Positions 7,881 through 13,661 of a DNA stretch of 13,661 bases are shown one piece after another. The notes beneath the pieces were generated by a model. It made no database searches, was not told the DNA's origin, and saw nothing but the letters and a program-made list of their open reading frames with translations. The stretch is from an uncultured Paracoccaceae bacterium. Lineage in GTDB: Bacteria > Pseudomonadota > Alphaproteobacteria > Rhodobacterales > Rhodobacteraceae. Within the stretch, counting starts at the first letter, position 1; each line of letters opens with the position of its first letter. The stretch covers positions 1 through 13,661 of the forward strand of contig CALFSV010000394.1 of NCBI GenBank assembly GCA_937916485.1. Direction: 5' to 3'. Both the position numbers and the translations under genes were made by a program.

Positions 7881-8935
7881 AGACCTAAATTCTGTTTTGT
7901 GCCGCTGCTTGCTGCGCGGACTGTTGCGTCAATTAACTCGTGGGCAAGAAGTGCTTCTTGACCACTTACGAAAAGCTCAGCTCTACCGTTGAGGGTGAGT
8001 ACAAAGTTCTCGATGATTTTTTGATGCCATTCGTGTGAGAAGGCCATTGGATCAGCGCCTCCGCCAGTCCCCGCCTCTTCTCCAAAATTTTCAACTTTGC
8101 CATCGCGCGAGGTTATCGTAAGTACCCCGGCCTCAAGATGAAGAGACGCCGCTTCAAAATGCAGCGTTATGGACTCTGCCCCTCCGGGGAAGCTTGCAGT
8201 GCTAGCAACCATGGAGCCGACTGCCCCGTTCGCAAATTCCAAGCCCGCAACGACATAGTCTTCGGACTCCATTTCATGGAATTTTGTCGTCTTTGCCATC
8301 GCAGTGACAGAGCTCACGGGGCCGGTAAGGCTCAAACCCAAATCGATAGTATGGATCGCTTGGCTGATTAGAACACCGCCGCCGTCACGAGCATATGTTC
8401 CGCGCCCCGGCTCATCGTAGTAGGCCTGCTCGCGCCACCAGGGAACATTCAACTCTGCCAAGCCAAGCTGACCCAGTTTGCCGTCCTCTACTATCGCTTT
8501 CGCCTTGGTAGACGCGTCCCTCACGCGGTGCTGAAATACGATGCCGAGAGTAACCCCTGCGTCCTGACAAATCTTGACGATTTCTCTGGATTCTTCAGCC
8601 GTGCGACCAATCGGTTTTTCGAGTAGAATGTGCTTTCCGGCAGCCGCTAGCGGAGCAATGAGCTCTGCACGTACATTGGGCGGCGTCGCGATGACGACGA
8701 AATCAATCTCGGAATCTGCCGCAATGTCCGCAACAGATTCGTATACTGATACCTCTTCGCCGGTGATGGATGATGCATCCACAGCTAGGATGCGCGCGCG
8801 CTCGTTGCTGCGCGACATAATCCCCTTAAGTCTCATGTTTTCAGCGGAATCAGCGCAAGCGGAGACATGTGTCTTCGCGACCATTCCCGCTCCTATCAGA
8901 GCTGCCACTTTCATTTGTGAAGCTTTCATTCCCAT
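7877..8935 (-). CDS. Gfo/Idh/MocA family NAD(P)-dependent oxidoreductase (first gene of the operon)
   Basis: This is the first gene of the minus-strand operon, 352 residues from the ATG at 8935. It has a Rossmann loop GAGMVAKTH (15-23), an EKPIG motif (106-110, K107) and GGGVLISQAIHTID (185-198). H195 is kept, but S191 replaces the catalytic aspartate seen in inositol dehydrogenase. The pattern recalls members that have Gln/Ser there, such as sugar 3-dehydrogenases, but that is only a resemblance. The start is ambiguous: ATGs at 8935, 8929 and 8914 are in frame. None has a strong ribosome-binding motif; GGGA precedes 8929 by 5 bases, and 8914 would give the most family-like N-terminus (MKVAALIG). 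The proposed regulator sites lie 30-80 bases upstream. The substrate is unknown. Confidence 0.93.
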   Translation of the reverse strand: MGMKASQMKVAALIGAGMVAKTHVSACADSAENMRLKGIMSRSNERARILAVDASSITGEEVSVYESVADIAADSEIDFVVIATPPNVRAELIAPLAAAGKHILLEKPIGRTAEESREIVKICQDAGVTLGIVFQHRVRDASTKAKAIVEDGKLGQLGLAELNVPWWREQAYYDEPGRGTYARDGGGVLISQAIHTIDLGLSLTGPVSSVTAMAKTTKFHEMESEDYVVAGLEFANGAVGSMVASTASFPGGAESITLHFEAASLHLEAGVLTITSRDGKVENFGEEAGTGGGADPMAFSHEWHQKIIENFVLTLNGRAELFVSGQEALLAHELIDATVRAASSGTKQNLGL

Positions 8936-8968
8936 CCCAGTATTCTTGTCCCAAGGAAGCTTCGCACT

Positions 8969-8980
8969 CCGGTATACAGG
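8969..8980. promoter_or_regulatory. Candidate GntR-family operator, site 1
   Basis: CCGGTATACAGG is a near-palindrome (10 of 12 positions symmetrical) centred on GTATAC. FadR-type GntR regulators bind short GT...AC palindromes, and hexuronate regulators of E. coli (UxuR/ExuR) use a core like GGTATACC, as I recall. It lies 33 bp before the first oxidoreductase ATG. On the minus strand it is just downstream of a perfect TTGACA (8982-8987), so bound protein would block that promoter region. Confidence 0.65.
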
Positions 8981-9008
8981 TTGTCAATGCCCAGTACATC
9001 GGTATACG
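8981..9008 (+). promoter_or_regulatory. Possible promoter of the regulator-uxaC-uxuB operon
   Basis: TTGTCA (8981-8986, 5 of 6 to the sigma-70 -35 consensus) and TATACG (9003-9008, 4 of 6 to the -10) are separated by 16 bases. They lie about 30 bases upstream of the GTG start. The -10 is inside operator site 2. On the opposite strand TTGACA (8982-8987) could be the -35 of the divergent operon, but no good -10 follows it at the right distance. Consensus matching by eye only. Confidence 0.4.
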
Positions 9009-9009
9009 G
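8999..9009. promoter_or_regulatory. Candidate GntR-family operator, site 2
   Basis: TCGGTATACGG repeats the CGGTATAC core of site 1 in the same orientation, with GTATAC centres exactly 30 bp apart (about three helical turns). It overlaps the possible -10 element of the regulator's own promoter, which would permit autorepression. Confidence 0.65.
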
Positions 9010-9036
9010 TGAGTAAATGATATTGAGGGGGACAGT

Positions 9037-9759
9037 GTGAATAAGAGAGCGAAGGTTATCGATCTGCCAAGCAGGCTGGTTAAGAGGCTTGATCCCTCTA
9101 AGCCCGCAGCGGAGCAGATTTCCGCGTCCCTCAAGAAGGCCATTCTCGACATGAGTCTCGTTCCCGGACAAATCATTTCTGAGACTGAAATTGGTAAGGT
9201 GTTTGGTGCATCTCGGACCCCAGTGCGAGAGTCCTTCTCTTGGCTGAAAAGCCAAGGCCTTGTTGTCACTTATCCAAGTCGTGGCAGTTACGTCTCGAAG
9301 CTATCCATCCCGCAGATGAAAGGCTCGCAGTTCGTTCGGGAGTCACTTGAAGTCTCGATCGCAGAGCGACTTTGTGAGCGCGGGTTATCTGATGAAACGC
9401 TGACCGAGTTGCAGGAGAACCTCGATGAACAAAAGGACTTCGTGACGACAGGAGAAGGCGCTGCGTTCCATACTTTGGATGACAGTTTCCATGCCATACT
9501 CGCAGATGGAGTTGGGCATCCCCATATCTCTGAAATCATTCAACGAGAAAAAACAGGTTTGGACCGCTTGCGAGTGCTGTCGCTGACGAGTCCCGAGCAC
9601 TTGGCCATCCTCTTGGCCGATCACCAAGATATCTTTGACGCGATCCGCAATGGTGAGGTTCAAAAAGCGCGCCAAAGTGTACGCAAACATCTCCGTCGTG
9701 TTCTCGACACGCTCTCTGATCTGTTTGTTGAGCACCACGAGTATTTTGAAAAGCACTGA
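9037..9759 (+). CDS. GntR-family transcriptional regulator with FCD ligand domain
   Basis: This 240-residue regulator very likely controls both divergent operons, with a uronate or uronate-derived intermediate as inducer. The N-terminal winged helix-turn-helix covers about residues 24-90, including the recognition segment GASRTPVRESFSWL (57-70) and the wing YPSRGSYV. Residues about 95-230 form the all-helical FCD domain, with the expected metal/ligand residues D148, H152, H196 and H218 in the DxxxH...H...H pattern. The start is GTG at 9037, preceded by a strong GAGGGGGA (9025-9032), with no better ATG. It is the first gene of the plus-strand operon, 12 bp before uxaC. Two GTATAC sites sit directly upstream. 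It belongs to the same broad FadR subfamily as E. coli UxuR and ExuR, but I do not assign either name because orthology cannot be judged by eye. Confidence 0.93.
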   Translation: MNKRAKVIDLPSRLVKRLDPSKPAAEQISASLKKAILDMSLVPGQIISETEIGKVFGASRTPVRESFSWLKSQGLVVTYPSRGSYVSKLSIPQMKGSQFVRESLEVSIAERLCERGLSDETLTELQENLDEQKDFVTTGEGAAFHTLDDSFHAILADGVGHPHISEIIQREKTGLDRLRVLSLTSPEHLAILLADHQDIFDAIRNGEVQKARQSVRKHLRRVLDTLSDLFVEHHEYFEKH

Positions 9760-9771
9760 AGGGACGTACTT

Positions 9772-11160
9772 ATGAATTTTCCAGAGCAAGCGCTCTCGAA
9801 GCAAGCCCGCGCCCTATATGAGTTGGTTCAAAGCCTTCCGATCGTTTCCCCGCATGGTCACTGTGACCCGCGCTGGTGGGCCGAAGACACGCCCTTTCCT
9901 GACCCTGCTGAGCTTTTGATTATCCCAGATCACTACGTGTTTCGAATGCTGTACTCCCAAGGCGTAAAATTGAAAGACCTTGGCGTCGGCGTTGCTGAAG
10001 AAGAGCGAGATGCTCGCAAGGTATTTCAAACCTTCACGGATCACTGGCACTGCTTTTTGGGCACCCCGTCCAGAGAGTGGCTAGAATACACCCTCTACAA
10101 GACACTGGGTGTTGAAACCGAACTAACACCAGCTAGTTCAGGTGTGGTCTTTGATCAGATTAGTGAGAAGTTGTCGGAAAGTGCGTTCAAGCCGCGAGCT
10201 CTGTTCAAGTCGTTCAATATTGAAGCTCTGGCGACGACGGATGCGGCCGTGGATACACTTGAACATCACGCCACAATCAACAAATCCGATTGGTCAGGTC
10301 GTATTGTTCCTACATTCCGGCCAGACAGCGTTCTCAACCCTGAACGTTCGGACTTCATGGAAGGCTTGGAAAAGCTAAGGCAGGCGACTGGCAAAGAACT
10401 GGGCACGTTCAGCGAATACCTTGATGCGATTAGAGAACGAAGACAGTTCTTCAAGTCTATGGGGGCTACTGCAACGGATCACGATGTCCCCTACTTGAGC
10501 ACGATTTACCTTTCTCAAGAGAAGGTCGAAGCACTCTATAAAAGGGCGCTATCAAATAAACTGAACCGAGGCGATGCGCGCTACTTTTATGGTCATATGC
10601 TCATCTTGATGGCTGAGATGTCAGTCGAAGACGGCCTTGTCATGCAACTCCATGTCGGAAGTGGTCGAAACTCAAACAAACCTCTATTCGAGAGCCACGG
10701 TCCGGATATGGGGGCAGATATGCCTCGAGCCATGAACTGGGTCAAAGGTTTGCAGGGCTTGTTGAACCGAGTAGGCAATGACCCACGGCTCAGTGTCATT
10801 CTCTTTACCTTGGACGAGAGCACCTACACCCGCGAACTCGGTCCTATGGCGGGCCACTGGCCTTGCTTAAGGATCGGTCCACCTTGGTGGTTCCACGACA
10901 GCACCAACGGCATCCGACGCTATTTGGATAGTGTTGTCGAAACTGCGGGGTACTTTAACCTCGCAGGATTCAACGACGACACGCGAGCGTTCTTATCGAT
11001 CCCTGCTCGACATGACACTTGGCGTCGGGGTGTTTCCATGCACCTGTCAGATCAGGTTGCGAGCGGTCGGCTTCGACAAGGTGATGCAGAAATGCTGGCA
11101 CCCCTTCTCTGCCGTGACATGGCCCTTGAGGCCTACCGGCTGAATGATGGGAACGCCTAA
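9772..11160 (+). CDS. uxaC: Uronate isomerase (glucuronate isomerase) UxaC
   Basis: This cytoplasmic enzyme interconverts D-glucuronate and D-fructuronate (and galacturonate and tagaturonate), the entry step of the pathway. The 462-residue length matches the family (about 470). The amidohydrolase-type metal site begins with HGH (28-30), where many family members have HCH. Further family blocks include DHYVFRML (53-60), ATTDAAVDTLEHH (154-166), a following PTFRPD and, near the C-terminus, GFNDDTRAFLSIPARHD. The ATG at 9772 follows AAGGGA, 12 bp after the regulator stop. It is followed almost immediately by uxuB, so the three genes form one operon. It is somewhat divergent from the E. coli protein but has no missing blocks that I can see. 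Whether the physiological substrate is glucuronate or galacturonate is decided by context: uxuA and uxuB favour glucuronate. Confidence 0.95.
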   Translation: MNFPEQALSKQARALYELVQSLPIVSPHGHCDPRWWAEDTPFPDPAELLIIPDHYVFRMLYSQGVKLKDLGVGVAEEERDARKVFQTFTDHWHCFLGTPSREWLEYTLYKTLGVETELTPASSGVVFDQISEKLSESAFKPRALFKSFNIEALATTDAAVDTLEHHATINKSDWSGRIVPTFRPDSVLNPERSDFMEGLEKLRQATGKELGTFSEYLDAIRERRQFFKSMGATATDHDVPYLSTIYLSQEKVEALYKRALSNKLNRGDARYFYGHMLILMAEMSVEDGLVMQLHVGSGRNSNKPLFESHGPDMGADMPRAMNWVKGLQGLLNRVGNDPRLSVILFTLDESTYTRELGPMAGHWPCLRIGPPWWFHDSTNGIRRYLDSVVETAGYFNLAGFNDDTRAFLSIPARHDTWRRGVSMHLSDQVASGRLRQGDAEMLAPLLCRDMALEAYRLNDGNA

Positions 11161-11161
11161 G

Positions 11162-12469
11162 ATGCCACGTATTGTTCATCTAGGTCTCGGCAACTTTCAC
11201 CGCGCGCATCAGGCCTGGTACACGGCACATTCTGACGGGTGGAACATAACCGGCGTCATCATGAGCAATCACAAGCTTCGTGATCAACTAGCCGCTCATG
11301 ACAACAAATATGTACTTGGGATTTGGGGGAAGGATGGTCTGCGTACCGAAACCATATCGGTTTATGACGATGTTCTTCTTGCGACTGAACAGCCAAGCGA
11401 CGTGATAGCAAAGATAGCTGATCCGCAAACCCAAGTCGTGACGCTGACGGTGACTGAAAAAGGCTACTATCTACGTTCCGAAGATGGCCGATTGGATCTT
11501 GCCTCGGAATCGATCATTCGCGACTTGACGTGCCCCGAGCCTAGAAGCGCAATCGGGTTACTGGCTGCTGGTCTCATTTCTCGCATGGATAACGGTGCAG
11601 GAGTACTCACTGTTCTTAGCTGTGACAACCTCGCAAACAATGGATGTAAACTGCGTCAGGCGATGGCTGACTACATGACCGAAAAAGACCCTGGCTCGGT
11701 CGAATGGCTGCTTAAGCATGTCTCCTTCCCCAATTCGATGGTCGACCGGATTACACCAAAGCTCACTGATGCTGCGGTGTTAGAAATCGCCAACTCAGCA
11801 GGGCAGAATGCAATGCCCGTTGTCGGAACGGAGGCATTCTCTGAATGGGTCATCGAAGATCAGTTCAGTGGAGCTCGCCCGGAGTGGGATGCAGCAGGAG
11901 CAGTCTTCGTCAAAGAAGTCGCCCCCTTCGAGGAACGCAAACTTAGGTTGCTGAATTCGTCCCATTCCTTCTTGGCTTACGCAGGGCAACTAGCTGGACA
12001 CAGGTTTGTCCACGAAGCAATTGCCGACCCTACCTTACTCGCTGGGGTAAATGCGTTGTGGGATGAAGCCGCGACAACTGTTTCGAAGCCAGCCGCTGAT
12101 ACGTTACAGCAGTATCGCTCGGCACTCTTGGACAGATTTGCGGTGCCGGAATTGCGGCACGAGCTTAGCCAAATCGCAATGGATGGAAGCCTGAAACTGC
12201 GTGAACGTCTTGTTCCAATTTTAGAATTCAGGGCGGATGCTGATTTGCACTCTCCACACACATGCACGGCGATCGCGGCTTGGATGGAATTTGTTAACAA
12301 AGCTGTTGAAGCTGGTATTAACTTGGATGATCCACATGCAGATCAGATTGCAGACATAGTGCTAAATACAAGAGATGTGGCCCAAATCTGGGAAAAGTTG
12401 GCGCAGTTGGTCGGTCTTTCTTCAAAGTTGCTTCCACAATTTTTAAAATGTGTTACGAAGTCTTGCTAG
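11162..12469 (+). CDS. uxuB: Fructuronate reductase/mannonate oxidoreductase (mannitol dehydrogenase family)
   Basis: This NAD-dependent enzyme reduces D-fructuronate to D-mannonate, linking UxaC to UxuA. With the start at 11162 (MPRIVHLG) it has 435 residues, shorter than E. coli UxuB (about 486), mostly through a compact N-terminus. The nucleotide loop is GLGNFHRAH (8-16). Family blocks CDNLANNG (154-161), VDRITP (194-199) and WVIEDQF (229-235) are present. The catalytic KxxxxNxxH signature is K260, N265, H268. The start is uncertain: 11162 has GGGA 9 bases upstream and lies 1 bp after the uxaC stop, while ATGs at 11144 and 11147 overlap uxaC and have weaker signals. Its TAG stop overlaps the TAG stop of the opposing dehydrogenase gene. 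A tagaturonate reductase (UxaB-like) role is possible, but pairing with uxuA favours fructuronate. Confidence 0.92.
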   Translation: MPRIVHLGLGNFHRAHQAWYTAHSDGWNITGVIMSNHKLRDQLAAHDNKYVLGIWGKDGLRTETISVYDDVLLATEQPSDVIAKIADPQTQVVTLTVTEKGYYLRSEDGRLDLASESIIRDLTCPEPRSAIGLLAAGLISRMDNGAGVLTVLSCDNLANNGCKLRQAMADYMTEKDPGSVEWLLKHVSFPNSMVDRITPKLTDAAVLEIANSAGQNAMPVVGTEAFSEWVIEDQFSGARPEWDAAGAVFVKEVAPFEERKLRLLNSSHSFLAYAGQLAGHRFVHEAIADPTLLAGVNALWDEAATTVSKPAADTLQQYRSALLDRFAVPELRHELSQIAMDGSLKLRERLVPILEFRADADLHSPHTCTAIAAWMEFVNKAVEAGINLDDPHADQIADIVLNTRDVAQIWEKLAQLVGLSSKLLPQFLKCVTKSC

Positions 12470-13410
12470 TTGACCGCAGTTAACAAGGGCTTTCCTGCAA
12501 AAAACGCAGCCAGATTATCCCGCTGGAGTTGCCCCATTACTTTGCGTGTTTCTATGGTCCCAGATGACTGATGAGGAGACAGTAATACGTTCTCCAGCCT
12601 GTGGAATCTGACATCAATATGAGGCTCGTTTTCAAACACATCGAGCGCCGCCGCACGGATAGTGCCACGTTCCAATGCATCCAGCAGAGCCCCTTCATCG
12701 ATTGTCGTTCCACGAGAGACATTAATCAGCAGCCCGTCACTTCCAAGAGCATTGAGCGCTTCAGTTCCCACAATACCGATGGTGTTAGGACCGCCTGAAA
12801 CTGTTACGACAAGGATGTCGACTTCTGCAGCGAGTTCCACAATGTCAGCGTGGTGAAACCAACCTGGAGTTTCTTTCTCCGCGCGTGAGAAATAGTGGAT
12901 TGGACCGCCAAATGGCTGCATGCGCTCTGCAATGGCACGTCCTATACGACCCAGGCCCACAATCCCAATCCGTTTACCGGATACTTTTCTTTGAAGGCCG
13001 AATGCGCCCCTCTCTGCCCAGTTGCCTGACTTAATCCAAGAGGACGCGCCAACGATACCGCGTGATTGAGCAATAATCATACCAACAGCCAGATCGGCGA
13101 CATCATCGGTAAGAACGTCTGGAGTGTTCGATACTTTGATGCCTTTTGAGGTGGCATGAGCCACGTCGATTGTGTCAAAACCAACCCCATAGTTCGCAAC
13201 CATTCCAAGATTTGGAAATGCGTCCATGATCTCAGCACTCAAACTTGCATGACCCCGAAAGGCAAAAGCGTGCACCTTTTCGAAGGCTTCGCTTGGGAGT
13301 GTTTCAAGTGAAGCGCCATATTGTAGATTGTGAACCGTATAGATGGCTTCCATTGGAACCACATCCCATTCGTCATAGGTCTCAAATGTCAGGATATGTT
13401 TCTTGGTCAT
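12466..13410 (-). CDS. D-isomer-specific 2-hydroxyacid dehydrogenase (GhrB/hydroxypyruvate-reductase-like)
   Basis: This 314-residue NAD(P)-dependent dehydrogenase probably reduces a 2-keto acid to the D-2-hydroxy acid or the reverse. The typical layout is present: an N-terminal catalytic half, VANYGVGFDTID (71-82), the Rossmann motif GLGRIG (152-157), and catalytic R233 (in NVSRG), E262 (in FENEP) and H280 (in SPHQSSGT). The ATG at 13410 follows GGAAG at good spacing. The gene is convergent to uxuB and shares a 4-bp CTAG with it at the stops, so it has its own promoter to the right. Candidate substrates in this setting are glyoxylate/hydroxypyruvate or a 2-keto sugar acid such as 2-ketogluconate, but the sequence does not decide. 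It may or may not belong to the uronate pathway. Confidence 0.92.
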   Translation of the reverse strand: MTKKHILTFETYDEWDVVPMEAIYTVHNLQYGASLETLPSEAFEKVHAFAFRGHASLSAEIMDAFPNLGMVANYGVGFDTIDVAHATSKGIKVSNTPDVLTDDVADLAVGMIIAQSRGIVGASSWIKSGNWAERGAFGLQRKVSGKRIGIVGLGRIGRAIAERMQPFGGPIHYFSRAEKETPGWFHHADIVELAAEVDILVVTVSGGPNTIGIVGTEALNALGSDGLLINVSRGTTIDEGALLDALERGTIRAAALDVFENEPHIDVRFHRLENVLLSPHQSSGTIETRKVMGQLQRDNLAAFFAGKPLLTAVN

Positions 13411-13661
13411 GATCTTCCGTTTCGTCAGATTTGATTTCGATTTAGATGGTCAAGGTTTTTGAACGCCAGCGCGGTTTAAGTTCACCACGTAAATGCTTGT
13501 ACTTGCTGTAACCAGAAGCAAAAAGATCGCGCCCTTTCGGTCCGTTAAAGACTGAATTCCAGCCCACGCAAGAATCCTGGCAAAGATATCTATTGAAAAT
13601 AAAAATATAAAACTTCAAGTCAGGCAGACATGTAGGGATGATACCTCACGGAACCTCAGCC
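13411..13661. other. Right-flank non-coding stretch, AT-rich in part
   Basis: No gene is recognised here. It should hold the promoter of the 2-hydroxyacid dehydrogenase; TTGACC on the minus strand (13448-13453) resembles a -35, but no convincing -10 follows. No GTATAC site was found. A frame on the minus strand is open from about 13640 down to a TAA at 13442-13444 without a clear start, and its product is not recognised. An A/T-rich run lies at about 13590-13612. Confidence 0.4.

Noticed and set aside
7438..7992. Plus-strand open frame of 184 codons across the junction of two oxidoreductase genes
   Set aside because: It is a mirror of two coupled coding regions, with no ribosome-binding motif or domain.
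8850..9269. Minus-strand open frame across the divergent promoter region and the start of the regulator
   Set aside because: It covers both operators and the regulator's helix-turn-helix region and has no family features.

Overview
The window looks like one chromosomal sugar-acid catabolism locus from an alphaproteobacterium, most likely a marine Rhodobacterales/Roseobacter-type organism. I infer this from moderate GC, the style of the ABC transporter proteins, and the clustering of uxuA, uxaC and uxuB with a FadR-type GntR regulator. The species cannot be named from the sequence. I see no rRNA, tRNA, CRISPR array, insertion sequence or phage gene.

Layout. A minus-strand operon of eight genes runs leftward from about 8935 to 71: three consecutive Gfo/Idh/MocA oxidoreductases (joined by 4-bp ATGA overlaps), a periplasmic sugar-binding protein, two MalF/MalG-type permeases, a MalK-type ATPase, and mannonate dehydratase (uxuA). 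Diverging from it, a plus-strand operon runs from 9037 to 12469: a GntR/FCD regulator, uronate isomerase (uxaC) and a fructuronate-reductase-type mannitol dehydrogenase family enzyme (uxuB). A D-isomer-specific 2-hydroxyacid dehydrogenase on the minus strand (12466-13410) converges on uxuB, and the two stop codons share a CTAG. The last 250 bases hold no gene I recognise.

How the genes fit together. UxaC converts glucuronate to fructuronate, UxuB reduces it to mannonate, and UxuA dehydrates that to 2-keto-3-deoxygluconate (KDG). The KDG kinase and aldolase needed to finish the route are not in the window. The ABC importer presumably brings in a uronate or uronate-containing compound. There is no glycoside hydrolase or polysaccharide lyase, but there are three different Gfo/Idh/MocA enzymes, so the real substrate is probably a modified, epimeric or glycosidically linked uronate that is processed by oxidation/reduction before it enters the UxaC-UxuB-UxuA route. 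That is the least explained part of the locus.

Regulation. The 101-bp divergent intergenic region has two GGTATAC-containing sites centred exactly 30 bp apart, suited to autoregulation and control of both operons by the GntR protein. The binding-protein gene is bracketed by two RNA stem-loops, which suggests post-transcriptional control of transporter subunit ratios.
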